From Uranotaenia lowii (Eukaryota; Arthropoda; Insecta; Diptera; Culicidae), in the NCBI RefSeq assembly GCF_029784155.1, contig NC_073693.1, forward strand, positions 225,571,094-225,635,093: 64,000 nucleotides of DNA. Reading direction: 5' to 3'. Shown one piece after another: positions 22,069-34,079 of this stretch; positions within the stretch are counted from its first letter, which is position 1; every line of letters begins with the position of its first letter. The notes under the pieces are model-generated. The model saw nothing but the letters and a program-made list of their open reading frames with translations, was not told the origin of the DNA and ran no database searches. The position numbers were made by a program, and so were the translations under genes.

Positions 22069-22581
22069 TGTGCAAATCTGTCCGGAGCTCCGAAGCCCGG
22101 AAGAAGCACTAGTGGCCCATCGGATCACTTGCTGCCACGGGAATCGCACGCACTACTCGGCTGACTCGCCTGCTTGTCGACTGGCTGACGGAATGACTCC
22201 CTGTGTGCACGCTTGAGGCGAATGACGCGGTATTGGTTTGATCCTTTCACACAGTCCCTATCCCGCGATGGGGCTGCCATCTTGGACCTAGCTGGCGAGA
22301 GCCGCATTTCATAAATTCAGCCGCTTGCTGCAAGACAGACGCTGTTTGAGCCGCCCCTGACCTGGAGAACAGACGCTCGGTTGTTGTTGCACACCGCCCC
22401 TGACCTGGGGAACAGACGCATGCGGCCACCTTCTCAGTCTGCATGCGACCAAAGCATCCACCGGGGTTGGGTACCCGATCTCCGCTTAGGTTACTCGCAC
22501 CCCAGCCGGCACCGCGGGGAGGTAGAGATAGGAGTTGTGAATAAGAGGTGATATGACCACTATGGGGTCTCGTGTTGCACA
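22069..22581 (-). repeat. Long terminal repeat (5' LTR) of a Ty3-type element
   Basis: 513 bp with perfect 7-base terminal inverted repeats TGTGCAA...TTGCACA. It is followed by a primer-binding site on its 3' side, so it is a 5' LTR read right to left. GC content is much higher than the surroundings. A repeated block, CCGCCCCTGACCTGG followed by GAACAGACGC, occurs twice at about 22350 and 22389. The internal region and the other LTR are missing, probably lost at the neighbouring TIR element. Confidence 0.75.
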
Positions 22582-22998
22582 TTATCCACCGTTTACCAGC
22601 CGATAATTATAATTATTCAAGACCATCGCATAAATTCAAAAAATAATAAATTTTACTAAATAAACTCAAAATAAATCCGAATCAAAGTTTCAAAACAATG
22701 TTACTTCCGGTAAGTAATTGAAAAATAATACAAAATGATGATCCTTATTAGCAACTAGAAATATCAAGTCAAAATTTCCGAAACACAAGAAAACGAATTC
22801 GAATTAAAGTTTGAAATAAAAGCAGAATTTATCATTTAATCGTTTAACACCATCCTTAGAGATTCTTCAAGTGGTATGATGATATGCTTTATAGTTTAAA
22901 AAATAGTGATGGTTGGATAAGTGTCATGTTGTACTCACAAAAGCATGAGCATGAGATTTGGCGTTTAAGTTTAGTTGCATTGTGAGTGGATTATACTA

Positions 22999-23100
22999 CA
23001 GTGAGCGAAATAAGAATAGCACCACTATGTGTTTCGTTTTAAAAATATGAATGATAGAAAATCACCAAAATTTTCTTCTACTATTTGTTTTTGAATTGTT
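22999..23100. repeat. Left terminus CAGTGAGCGAAATAAGAATAG of a Tc1-like element
   Basis: Preceded by TA (22997-22998). It matches, inverted, the terminus at 34080-34104, which is followed by TA. The GCGAAATAAGAATAGTACC motif recurs internally at about 23180-23198. The sequence just inside (23022-23095) recurs inverted at 29885-29985. Confidence 0.65.
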
Positions 23101-23226
23101 TAACGGATAAATCTAGCATAAATTTCCTTTTTTTGGACATTGCAATTGGCGTTGAGGACCAAAAATATGAAAAAGGGTGCGAAATAAGAATAGTACCGTA
23201 TTTTTCAACAAAAAATAAGATGATTT

Positions 23227-23600
23227 CTTGAGCTTGAGCTTGAGCTTGAGCTTGCTATCAACTACGGTCCACCTGCGGCCCCTCCCAGCCAATGGCATAA
23301 TGGTTGCACTCCGTGATTGGTTCGAGATAATCAACGTTGCACAATGAACCAATTGAAAGATTGCTGGGAACAAGCAATACAATCTCACTGTACAATTTTG
23401 AGGATCTCCTACTTTTAAACGAACCAATAACGACGCCGGCCAAGTCCATGTAGTCGATAGAGGAAGGGAAGTGCAGCACATGTGATGATTTGTTTTGCGG
23501 AGACCGGCTGTACGCCATCTCTCCACAAATCTCACGCTGTTTTTTTTGGGGGAAAGGGTGATGTGGAATGGAAATCACTTTGGTAAGTGATATTACCACT
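23227..23600 (-). mobile_element. Truncated non-LTR retroposon with AAGCTC hexamer tail
   Basis: On the minus strand a moderately GC-rich 340-bp body ends GTAGTTGATAGC followed by four to five AAGCTC/CAAGCT hexamers (23229-23256). Tandem hexamer tails of this kind end several mosquito I/R1-type LINEs and their derived SINEs. Overlapping frames of 113-140 codons lie on the minus strand, but no reverse transcriptase or endonuclease motif is visible. I take it as a 5'-truncated 3' end or a SINE. Confidence 0.55.
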
Positions 23601-26130
23601 TTAAACCTATGCTCCTATGCTCCTAGAACTCCTAAGTTTCCTAATGAAACTCATAGCTTCTCCTCCTGAGGCTAATTCAATAAAAATCAGATTGAACGAT
23701 TTGTATTCGAGTGGTATCTGCAAAATAATTAATATTTTTAACACGTTGCTATGTACCAATGCTGCATATTGAAACCAATCCTAAAAACAATTTCAATGAT
23801 TTCAATTTGTAGAATAGATTAAAATTTTGGTTTTCCCCCAGCAAAGTGAAGATCGACAAAGAAAATATTGCGTTGAAATTACTTGTAATATTCATAAGTG
23901 TACATTATCGAAACGAATTATTATAAACTGAAGTGGAATTGTGAATCAGGTTCAAGCGTAGATATCGGCCCTTATTGGGGTGGAAAATTTGATTGAACCA
24001 TACAAACTAAAAGAAATATTCTCATATCCGTATTTTAAAAAAGTTCATTACAATATTAAATTAAGTATAAGGTTCGTTATGAAGAAATTAAAAAAAATGA
24101 AACGGTTCTGGTAATAAATTATTGAATACTTTTTAACCAATTTGTCTAGAATTAAATGAAAATCCGAACTTAAACCGACTGAAGATTTCAATAAAAATTC
24201 ATTGTATTGTGGTTGGTTTGTCCTATGCTTACCTAACTGAATCTGGCCTCATTGTAATGATACACAACAAAAAATTCATAAAAATATTTTCGTTTTACGA
24301 TACGGTTAAGTAAAAATATGGCGCAACTTACAAAGGATTTTCATTAAACGTATCTTCCAATGTATCTCTATTTCATCATTGTTAATTATTTTTTCTTGAA
24401 CTTTGTTTTAGTATATTTCCTTAACATTTCTTTTTCCAAATATGAATAATGAACAATAGACAGATTTAGATTACTAAAATAATTAAATTACGAAATCGCC
24501 ACGTTGAATTAGTTATACAAATATTTGGTTATGCTGCGCATTAAACTTTTCCTAACACGCGAAGGTATTTTGCATCAGTCAAGTGATGCTTTTTGCTTCA
24601 GATATGCCATTTTTGTGATAAGATTTAAGTGGAATAAACAGTCTCTAAAAATTCACACAGTACAAAAACACAAGCTTTGCAGGATCAATTCAAAAGAATC
24701 AATTATATTTGTAGACTTTGAAATGAAAGGTATAACGAAGGAATATAGAATCAACTGTCTGATCTGATTCTTACAATATAAAAAAAAATAAAACTATCGT
24801 TTATTATCAAATTATAAAATTTGATATTTTGGTTGCTTTATAACTTTTTCTAATGTATTTTGTTTAATGAAGAAACATTAGATATACGTAAAAATTACAT
24901 TAAAAAAAAAAAAACAAAAAAAAACTCGAGAGTTCATTATGAGCATCCCACGGTATTATCTCACTTTTGATTTCAACAAAATGAACCTAGAATAACTGTA
25001 GCAATTAAATTCAAGCATGTTTTCCAAAACAGCACTTCAAATGTCTTGTCCACTATCCGGGGCTTGCCATGGCAATCAAAACTATTCATCCACTGCCTAG
25101 TGTTGACCAGGCCTCAGAAATCAATTAAAGTAGGCTTTGGACAATTTCGTAGCACCTCCATACACAAATCATGCAAAACAAAATATTAGACTATGCCAAG
25201 TAAATAGAAAAAAAACTTTTCTGCAATTTCGATTTTAAACTCCAAAATAAAACTTAATGATGAAAGATGATGTCTTCATATAAACAAAAAAAAAATGTAT
25301 GACCAGCAAAAAAAAATTCAAAAATTAAAATATTTCAGCTGAAACTGTAAAAAATACACGAAGGCCAATTAAATATGTGCTATTGTGACATCAACCACAG
25401 AGAAAAGAAAACATTTACTGTAAATGATATCAACTAAAAAAGTTTTAAAAATTCACTTGAAATAGAAACTAAAATATTTTCATTTTATGAAAAAAAACTG
25501 AACCATGCTATTTTTAAAGCACGTTTTATTTCGACGGCTGATGCGACCAAATGAATGAACATTTAGATATACGCTAAACATGTTCAACAGAAAGTATGGA
25601 TACTCAGTAATGGACTCCTTTAGGTTCCTACCAAAAAAAAAGATATCATGAATTTAGAAATTGTACTTAGCTGTGGTGTTGTTCCTTATCCACGTTCCAC
25701 CTACAACCTTCGTGCAGGCTGAAGATGATGACGATTTCTCCTACTTTTCCAACACAAATTCAACAAAATGTGCTTTCTGTTCATTAAATTTTCTTCGTCA
25801 ATTCTCGCACACATGTTTTGTTACTATATTATCACTTTGTTTTCACAATTTAACAACTTCCAACATCACAATTTCCAAATTGCCAAGAATTTTTGAGTGA
25901 TGAAATTTTATTTTTCAGAGCCCCAAAATTGATATTCGCGAAAATACAAACGAAAAAACGCGACGTTGGAAAAAAAACACGACCGTTCTCGAGCACGGCT
26001 TGCTGCGATCCCTCAACAAAATCAAGATTATTTCTAGACATTTACTGTGTAAAAGTGATTAATTATGCTTCTACGAATTATGTGAAAAGATAACTGCATT
26101 TAACACAAGATGGACCGGCAAATTGAATAT
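23601..26130. other. AT-rich DNA, no supported gene
   Basis: Long A/T runs and no transposon ends that I could pair. A frame at 25661-25900 begins with a hydrophobic stretch ending in VQA and an acidic run, like a signal peptide, but has no ATG. It is not called. Confidence 0.35.
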
Positions 26131-27174
26131 ACCTATTCGGGCCGTGACAAGTCAAAATGACTGGTAAAGGGGAAATTTTTTATATCATAATATTTTAAAC
26201 TTTTTTCTTTTCAAATTATTTTGTTATTTATTCGATAACATTTTTGTTATAAAATGGAAATATTTTTTACCATGGGTGCACGGAATCACCTCATTTTGGC
26301 ATAGTTGACGAATGCGTGCATGTCATAAAATGAATATTTCAAATAATTATCAAAAAATTAAAACACATTATCAATTTAATTATTAAATCATGTTGGATGG
26401 CTATGGGTATTGACCATGGGTGCACGATTTCACTTCAGTTTTGTTTTAGTAGATATTTTCTAGCATCCATCGCTCTGAAGTTTCTCAACACGTTGCCTAT
26501 AAATTATACCTGATATTGTAGGTTTTGAAGCAATATTTGTGAAGCATTGTCTTTAATGTAAATTGCAAATAAAACCAAAAGCAAGCGAAAAAAAATTATC
26601 TTGTTTGAGTTATAGTAGGTCCTACCGGCTTCCGAGAAATTTTGGCGACAGAACACTAGCGCCAAAATAGATTTTACGGACTGAGACCCAAGCTCAAATT
26701 GTGTAATCTGTTACACACACTACTGCATAAAAATCAAAGCAGCTGGCGTTTACGTTAAAAACTTCATTTTTAACTCATTTCTATTGACATTTATACTATG
26801 AAGATCACAATTGGTCACTTTGAATTGTACATTGTTTGAAAGACGATACTTTTCTGATTGCAAAACTGTAAAATATGTAACCGAACTCGTCCGAACTCAG
26901 GAGATATAACCAGTTCAAAATGACTATTTTTGTTAAGTATTTTTAAGATATCTCGTTGAAACTTCAAAATTTTTAAACAGTATATTCAGCAAAAGTGTAC
27001 AATTTTTCTGTCTTCAAATCTCGCTAGAACATATTTTATTTGAAAAATCACGCGCAAAAAAGTTATGTTGAAAAAACTGAAAATTGATGTTATTTTTTTG
27101 TAGAGAAATGAAATTTCAGGGACTAGATAAGAGAAAATCGATGTTGAAAAACATGCGAAAAAAAATTCGCCTTG

Positions 27175-27246
27175 TCTCCCGGTGAGACTTGAACCCACAT
27201 CTTGCGCCTCTCCGGGGCCCATGTATTAACATTCTACTACAGGAGA
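27175..27246 (-). pseudogene. tRNA-like sequence (inverted copy)
   Basis: Reverse complement of the tRNA-like unit at 27831-27902 and essentially identical to it. See that entry for the structure. Confidence 0.4.
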
Positions 27247-27830
27247 CCAACCTGTGGTATGAATATTATACTGGTTGAGTGTCGATGTCTATCGGAATGA
27301 AGGGAATAGTTCTCCCATGTGATCATAATCATTTTTCTTGGTCTATTTCTATTCCCATCATTTCATCTTACGGTAGTTGGAATCAAGTCTCACCGGGAGA
27401 CAAGGCGAATTCTTTTTGCATGTTTTTCAACATCGATTTTCTCTTATCTAGTCCCTGAAATTTCATCTAAGTTGGATTCATTTCTCTACAAAAAAAGTTT
27501 CGCTGACTGAATGTTTGAGTCAAGACCCATTTCTGGGTCGCAATTTAAAAATAGAAATGAGGCGGTGCCAAACACCGAAATTGGCTGGATATCCAAATAC
27601 GGCAAACGCATCATTTCTCATCATAACTGACAACCCGTGCAGGATATGAGAAGGCAATGCAAATCTTGCCGTGCCTAAAAATGTCCAAACTTGATTCCAA
27701 CTACCGTAAGATGAAATGATGGGAATAGAAATAGACCGAGAAAAATGATTTTGATCATATGGGAGAACTATTCCCTTCATTCCGATAGACATCGACACTC
27801 AACCAGTATAATATTCATACCACAGGTTGG

Positions 27831-27902
27831 TCTCCTGTAGTAGAATGTTAATACATGGGCCCCGGAGAGGCGCAAGATGTGGGTTCAAGTCTCACCGGGA
27901 GA
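27831..27902 (+). pseudogene. tRNA-like sequence, 72 nt
   Basis: TCTCCTG at the 5' side pairs with CGGGAGA at the 3' side (7 bp with one G:T), giving an acceptor stem. GTGGG TTCAAGT CTCAC gives a T arm with a 7-base loop and a B-box-like GTTCAAGTC. TAGTAGAATGT resembles an A box. A central stem GGGCC/GGCGC has one mismatch and encloses CCGGAGA, which lacks the U33 required in a functional anticodon loop. The total of 72 nt suits a tRNA. It is most likely a tRNA pseudogene or SINE head amplified with the foldback. Confidence 0.4.
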
Positions 27903-28959
27903 CAAGGCGAATTTTTTTCGCATGTTTTTCAACATCGATTTTCTCTTATCTAGTCCCTGAAATTTCATCTAAGTTGGATTCATTTCTCTACAAAAAAAGT
28001 TTCGCTGACTGAATGTTTGAGTCAAGACCCATCTCTGGGTCGCAATTTAAAAATTGATGTTATTTTTCTAAAATTTGTCATAACTTTGAAACGATTTATG
28101 TAACAGCTATGACTTTCTTAGCAAAATTGCTAGAATTGGTTCAAGCTAAAAACTTTTCTCAGACAATATAGCTCTAAAATGGATATAAAAAAGTTAGTTT
28201 TTCTAACTCACTACTAGGTGGATTAATCAATTTTTCAAAAAAACTAATTTTCTAGCTCATGTAATGTTGGTTATTTGTCTCGAAGACACTATAGGTCTAA
28301 AACGCATAGTTTCGGCGGAAAATAGTTTAGATCGCCTTTTTCATATTTTACCCCTGTGTGCGGTGTAGCGAATTTTCTTAAATTTTGATGAATGCTAGGG
28401 TAATCCGTTCCGCTGGCAAACGATCGGGGTCAGGGTTGAATGGAGACGGCCAGTAGCAACAAAATGTTCCATCAACAGTGGAAAAGAATAACATTTCACC
28501 CATAGTGCAAATTGATTGGCGTGAACAATGTAAACAAAAATCTTGTTTGGGAAAAGTGACGTTTGTTTTCAATGTATAAGTGAGAGGGGCAATCGTCAAG
28601 TGCAAAGCTTGGATCCCATCTCGTTGGATGGCAGCACTATATGCATTGTGTTGTTGTCTCCGAAGATTCGTTCGTGAAATAATATGCCCGATCATCTTGA
28701 TAGTTAGGGATCTTTGGTTATAGGGTTGTGAATTTTACCAGTCATTTTGACTGGTCACGGTCCGAGTGTCCATGGCGAAATTTTTCTCGCTTATTAAAAG
28801 AGCTAGTGAAATAAAAAAAAACAGTTTTGTGGAGATTCAAAATTCATGAAAAGTCGAATTTTTTGCGAATTTTTAAAGAGAAGTGTTTAGAAGATATTCA
28901 ACAATCAAAGTGTCCAACCAGTCATTTTGACTGGTGCGGTCTTTCTAGTGTTAAAGAAG

Positions 28960-29880
28960 TTTTCTAGAATTCCAAAGGTTTTCAAAGGTTTTAAAAGGAG
29001 GTTTTAAGAAATGCTCCTCTAGCGTTCAGGAATTTGATATTTGAGCAATAATACTTTATCAACCTGCTTGATTACTTTGTTAGCATTCATAAGTATGATG
29101 CAAAATGACGAAACTAAGATTTGAGGCAGAATTTCTATCAAAAATCAGGCTTCATATTCAAAAATACTAATGTTTTCAAATAGTCAAACACAATTTCTCT
29201 AGTTTCAAGTCATAGATGGCAGCACTATCTTGCAATTAAACCAAATTTATGCCCATTTTCGAATATTTGTGATTAATTCAGGTGTGCTGAATGATTTTGG
29301 TCAAGAAATAAGTATTTGGTACCGTGTGACCGCCTTGGAAAATCTAAGATCACAAAATCAAAAAATTATAATTTCATCAAGGTCACTAAAAGTGAATTTC
29401 TTGGACCGATAATAAGAATAATTTTGTACTTTCTGATGGAGCTTGATGGACAGGACGGCTAGCAGTATTATTGGTATGATTTGGAATTCAATCGGAAGTT
29501 GAGTTGAGCAGAAAATTTGGCGTTGGTATATTCTTGTGCTGGTGATTTTTTTTGTAAATCCGGAAAAGCTTTCTGCAGCGTGAACTCCAATAAAACTGTG
29601 TTTGAAAACTTCCTCGAAATGATGAATATGGGCCTAAATAAACCTGGAAAATCAATATTGAGACCATCCATTTCAACCTGTTTTTTTCTGTTTCAAAATA
29701 TACCCAGAATGTTTGTTTCATCATTTCGCGTCATTTCAATGAAGAAAGTAGGTAGTTTGGTAAAAATTACAGCTCAAATATCAAATTCCTTAGTTCTAGA
29801 AAAGCATCTCTAAAAACCCCCATTTAAAACCTTTGAAAACTTTTGGAATTCTAGAAAACTCCTTAAAATGCGGTTATCCA
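28960..29880. repeat. Imperfect inverted repeat around 29430
   Basis: 28960-29060 (AGTTTTCTAGAATTCCAAAG, GTTTTCAAAGG, GGAATTTGATATTTGAGC) recurs inverted at about 29765-29880. Weaker similarity continues inward on both sides. It is an old foldback or two opposed copies of a repeat. No coding potential was recognised. Confidence 0.6.
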
Positions 29881-29884
29881 TTCA

Positions 29885-29985
29885 ACCAATTCGTAGAAGT
29901 ATCATTACAACAACAAATTGTAAAAGAAAGTTTTGGTGATTTTCAATCATTCATATTTTAACAAGCAAAACACATAGTAGTGTAG
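29885..29985 (-). repeat. Inverted copy of the subterminal segment at 23022-23095
   Basis: Contains the complement of CACTACTATGTGTTTTGC and of ATATGAATGATTGAAAATCA, matching the region just inside the CAGTGAGC terminus at 22999. The terminus itself is missing here. Confidence 0.65.
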
Positions 29986-30182
29986 AGGCGCCTAAGACAA
30001 CGGCTTAAGGAAGCTTTTTTCTTTACTTCAATAGAATTGTCTTCCATGTTGGTTTAAAACTGACATTTATGAATTGAACTGTATTCCTAATATTGTGTTA
30101 TGAAATTATGCAGGAAATAGATCAATCCATTACTTACTTTTGAACCAATTGATGATTTATTTTTCACCTTCAAGTTCCCTCA

Positions 30183-30690
30183 TTGTCGTACCAGGTCCTT
30201 ACTTCCGTCGTACAAGGAGACCGAAATTGTCTCAATTCATTCCACCCTCTTCTGGGAAAAATTAAAAAAAATGCGGTTGCGGTTCATGCAATTGGTATTA
30301 ACTTACTTCAAACGAATCAACCGTGCAGGATAATAGCAAACTTTCTCTCAAGTAACCAGTCGCAATAAGCCATGAAACTAGCATAGCTTTATTGTAAACA
30401 GGTCTACTATTGCTTGGCTTATGCATTTGCAGGCAGCAAAATATCATACCTTCTATTAAATGCTACCGAAATTGTCTCAAACTATTGAGGGATAGTTTTA
30501 AAATTTTGCAGTTGCGGTTCATTCAAATGCTATCATTTACTTCGCACCGATCAACCGCGCGGGACAACTGCATAGTTCGGATTAGATCAAGGTCGCAATA
30601 AAATGGTCTCCCCATGAAACTAGAAAGCAGATCAAAGTTAGCTTCATTGTAGCAAGGTACCATTGCTTGGCTGGGACAATTACAGGCAGC
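30183..30690 (+). repeat. Two-copy tandem duplication, ~244 bp period
   Basis: ACCGAAATTGTCTCAA occurs at about 30221 and 30465, and CCATGAAACTAG near 30369 and 30612. GCGGTTCAT, CAACCG and TTGCTTGGCT blocks repeat in the same order. Copies have diverged by many substitutions, so the duplication is not recent. Confidence 0.7.
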
Positions 30691-30699
30691 ACAATATTA

Positions 30700-31960
30700 G
30701 ACCTTACAAATTGAATCCTGCCTGCAAGTGTTTTTTATACCAACACACTCTCCAACGGACAGGGCTGCCATGAGCCAGGATTTTTCTGTAAAATAAGATT
30801 TTTTAACGATCATTCAGACATTTTTCACTAGTAACTTTGCACAAATTTACACAGAAACCGCACATATTTAAAGAACATCAACATTTATAAAATAACTATA
30901 TGTTTTTCTACATAATGGCACTGAATAGTAAGAGATTGGAGAAAAGGCAGAATCACTCATGCGTTTTGTCAACATTTGTGTTCTTATTCATGTGGGAACC
31001 CTGGCGCAGAATATCGAAACAAAACAACGCCACGTTGATGCGTGAAATGCACATTAGACTGGTTCAGCTCATCTATTCGAGTTTTTTTTACGAGCGATAA
31101 AAGTTTTTGCAAGAAAGTTTTTTTCTCGGAAATTCACGCTCCGTTATTCTAACATTGTGTTGTTGTCATTTTGTTTTGTTGTTGCAAATTAAATCAGCTA
31201 AATGCAAGTTTTTGGGTTCAAATTTTTGGGAGATGACGTACAGTAATTCAACTTAAATTAGACTTTTCGACAATTTTCATTCAAACTGTAATATGTCACA
31301 AACGACGAACCACATTTTGTTGAAAATTCACTGAGAATTTACAAAAATCAACAAACATGAGTCAAGTTTTAAAACTTATATGGGAGGAATCAGAATATGA
31401 GCGGGTTCGATTTTGTAGAATCTTGAACGAATGTATGTACAAAAAATCTACCGAATTCGATTTTTTATTGAAACTTGTGTTGAGATCCAAACGAGAGACT
31501 CATGTATTCTGGTCAGTAGTTAGAGTTGTTATAGATTTCCATTCAGAGAATCTCTGAAAACTGAAGAAGTTTAAGTTTTAGTTTTCAAGAATCTCTCAGT
31601 GACCATTCTGTAGAGCAAAGCGTTTGGTCGTATGTCAGATATTGCAGTTTGAATGAAAAAAGTTCAAAAAGTATAATTTTCATAGAATTTAGGTATCACA
31701 TGTTTCAAATTCTTAAGAAAATGTTTAATGTCATCAGATAATAGAATCAAAAATAATCAAATCTTAAAATATTAAATTTTGAAGAAACAATGTCATTGGA
31801 GTTGAACGTTAGATATGTGTAAAGTTGGAGATATTCTTGCGTGCATCCCAACTTCTGTTAAATTATGCACGGTACTGTAAGTAAAAAATTTGCAAAACAC
31901 CAACCACTAAGCTAGATCATTTAAAACCACACATTATACGCAATGCTGAATACATTCGAG
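30700..31960. other. AT-rich DNA with one unsupported 66-codon frame
   Basis: A frame at 31357-31557 starts in a good insect context (CAAACATGAG) and reads MSQVLKLIWEESEYERVRF... to a TGA. It shows no known domain and no splice signals, so it is described but not called. Otherwise nothing is recognised. Confidence 0.3.
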
Positions 31961-31967
31961 TAATCTA

Positions 31968-33449
31968 TCTATATATATAAAAAGTAATTTCCGTTTGTTT
32001 GTTTGTATGTTTGTCTTCAATAGGCTCAGCTGCCTTAAGAGCTAGAGAGCTGAAATTTGGCATGGGTGCTCATTAGGACCAGGAATGATGAAAAATGTTT
32101 TTAGATTTTCGGATGACCCCTTTTGAAGGCGGTCGTCCATTCAACAACGGTTTTATTCCCCCGATCCAAAAGTCATGGCACCCATTTTTGTGAACCGACT
32201 TTCGTTTCCGTTCGTTTCGTTGGCGGGATTATTTTCACCATCACCAAGGGCAGGCTATTAGAAACGACCATCCAGAGCTCACATGTACTGGATAGCAAAT
32301 CAAAGCTTGCTGAGCATTAAAAATTTGAAAGTGAAAATTTTGGCGGGTGTTTTTTGTACCTTCTACTGTTGAAAGCACATGCTACCGGTACGAGATATTT
32401 GGATACAATTTCAAGCCTACATTTTGATTGAAAAATACTAGAAAAATAATTAGAATAGTAGTGGCTTTCAAAATGCTCTTTACCGCCGCTGGGGGGCTTT
32501 GAGGGTCAAAAATTTTTATATTTTTGGAATTCCTCATAGAGATAGAAAAATTGATTAGATTCAGAGTTTATGCAGTTGAAAACATGCAAAGTGAGTTTTC
32601 GACATGCTCAATAAAATCATTCATATTGAAAAGTGGGATAATCTTCAACAGATATTTTCATTAGATAAGGGATGGAAAAGATAAAAAAGCAGTTAATTCT
32701 TTTGATGATAAAACTATTAGGCCACATATATTCAAGCTTCCTAAGATATTATGTTTGTCAATATTATGTTTTCAATATCTTAGTCATCTTGCCGTTTTTA
32801 TACATCAGATTGGGTTGAAAATTGGCACATAGGGGTTATTTGGGACAAACAATTGAATTCACTTATCCAAATTAAAGTCAGGGGTCGGCCTAAGGGGTCG
32901 TCCATATTAACTATTCACTGTGTTTGCGATATTGTCGTTATTATACATATATTTAGATGAAAATTGGTACACGAGAGTTTTAAGGGACGATCAATCGATT
33001 TTAGGTATTGAATCCAGTGTAAGGGGCCGGCAATGGGGTCATCCATATTAACCTTACAATATTTTTGAAGTATCGTCGTTATTATACATCGGATTGGGAT
33101 GAAAATTTGCACACGGTAGTTTTCAGAGACGGACAATCGACTTCAGATATCAAAGATTGTATAAGAGGCCACCAAAAGGAGTTTAACTTTTTGGCAATAA
33201 TTGCGTTGTTATGCGATGATCGACTCGAAATTTTTACACGGGGTTTTTTTTGGCACGGGCAATCAATTCCTGATTTCAAATGAAGTAGCAGACGACAGAA
33301 GAGGTGTTCGTTCCATATTTTTGCAATTATAACTTAACAATTAATTCGGAAATGAATCTGGATAATATTTGGCTATTGACTTTCTTACAAACTGTTCATA
33401 ACATATTCCAAGTTGAAAGCGAAACGGAGTTCGTATGGGAACAGCTAGT
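31968..33449 (+). mobile_element. Helitron-like non-autonomous element, both ends present
   Basis: Begins TCTATATATATAAAAAG after an A (31967) and ends GGGAACAGCTAGT before a T (33450). This matches the insect Helitron pattern A|TC...CTAGT|T with no target duplication. A short stem GCGAA...TTCGT lies just before the 3' end, as expected for the termination hairpin. The 5' part has GTTTGTTTG repeats and AGAGAGCTGAAATTTGG, shared with 42014-42795 and the repeat at 7820-9050. It has no Rep or helicase, so it is non-autonomous. Confidence 0.7.
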
Positions 33450-34079
33450 TTATAAATATAAATAGACTTTTTGCACTTATCTCCCAGCGCATTAAGTCCC
33501 TAGTTTCAATGTGGTCAAAATAATCAAAATTACTTTTAAATCAATTATGTTCATTCTCTATAAGTCCAACTGTGGTCAGCAAAAAATAGTCAAAATAAAC
33601 CGGTCTAATTCCAATTATTGCAAAACGGTTTCCCATTCTTGTCGCTAAATAACGACGAATTATGGGGGCCGAGCGATTGGATTTCAATCAAAAATTGATA
33701 AATTTATACAAATCAGACTAGTTTGAAATAATTTTTCTAATTTTATTTCGACATTTTTCTGTTGAATGTTATGATTTTGATCGTTACATGCATTGACAGG
33801 AAGCGTTAAAGCAAAGAAACACGTTGAGGGGATCACTAAGTTCGTCTTTCAATATGGCGGAGTGCGCCAATAATTAATTTCACTTCGCGATTTCAGAATC
33901 AAATATCTCAAAAAATAGTTTGAAAAGTGACAAATTTGTGATAGAGAATAAATTCAAATGCGTAAGTTTATCATGTGACGTAGCCAACTAAAGTGGAAAG
34001 TGAGTTTTCGGCTCTCAAACATGCATTCATGAATTAAGACGAATCAGAGGGATACGACGGAGGTAGGTACTCCTACCCT
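33450..34079. other. AT-rich DNA inside the CAGTGAGC-bounded complex
   Basis: No gene recognised. A CAATATGGCGGAGTGCGCC block near 33853 is a local GC-rich spot. Confidence 0.3.

Larger units (their letters stand above)
27111..27960. repeat. Foldback: inverted arms with a third, direct partial copy
   Basis: 27111-27384 is repeated inverted at about 27695-27960, including the blocks GTAGAATGTTAATACATGG, TCGATGTCTATCGGAATG and GGGAATAGTTCTCCCAT. A third partial copy in plus orientation at 27388-27545 repeats the segment from CTCACCGGGAGACAAGGC to the GACCCATTTCTGGGTCGC block. The 27388-27545 and 27890-28050 copies are almost identical. This suggests recent duplication or gene conversion. Confidence 0.8.
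26139..28763. mobile_element. Inverted-repeat element with palindromic ends (GTCAAAATGAC) and foldback core
   Basis: Left end GGGCCGTGACAAGTCAAAAT and right end TTTTGACTGGTCACGGTCC are inverted repeats over about 30 bp, and each end contains the self-complementary AGTCATTTTGACT. A further copy of the palindrome (28918-28934) lies outside the right end. Inside is a foldback (27111-27960) carrying tRNA-like sequences. The target duplication is unclear. It is AT-rich and has no transposase. Confidence 0.55.

Noticed and set aside
23113..23535. 140-codon minus-strand frame as a protein-coding gene
   Set aside because: It ends in the hexamer tail (translated as LKLKLKLKK) and lies inside a retroposon-like body. 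No RT or endonuclease motif was found.
25661..25900. Signal-peptide-like frame (hydrophobic start, VQA, acidic run, cysteines)
   Set aside because: It has no ATG (it begins at TTG), a stop lies just upstream in frame, and the rest is low-complexity. It could be an exon but cannot be supported.
27831..27902. Functional tRNA gene
   Set aside because: The anticodon loop lacks U33, the anticodon stem has a mismatch, and the sequence occurs in opposed copies within a foldback. It is called tRNA-like only.
31357..31557. 66-codon frame with a good start context (CAAACATG)
   Set aside because: The start context alone is not sufficient; no domain, no splice sites and no clear 3' signals.
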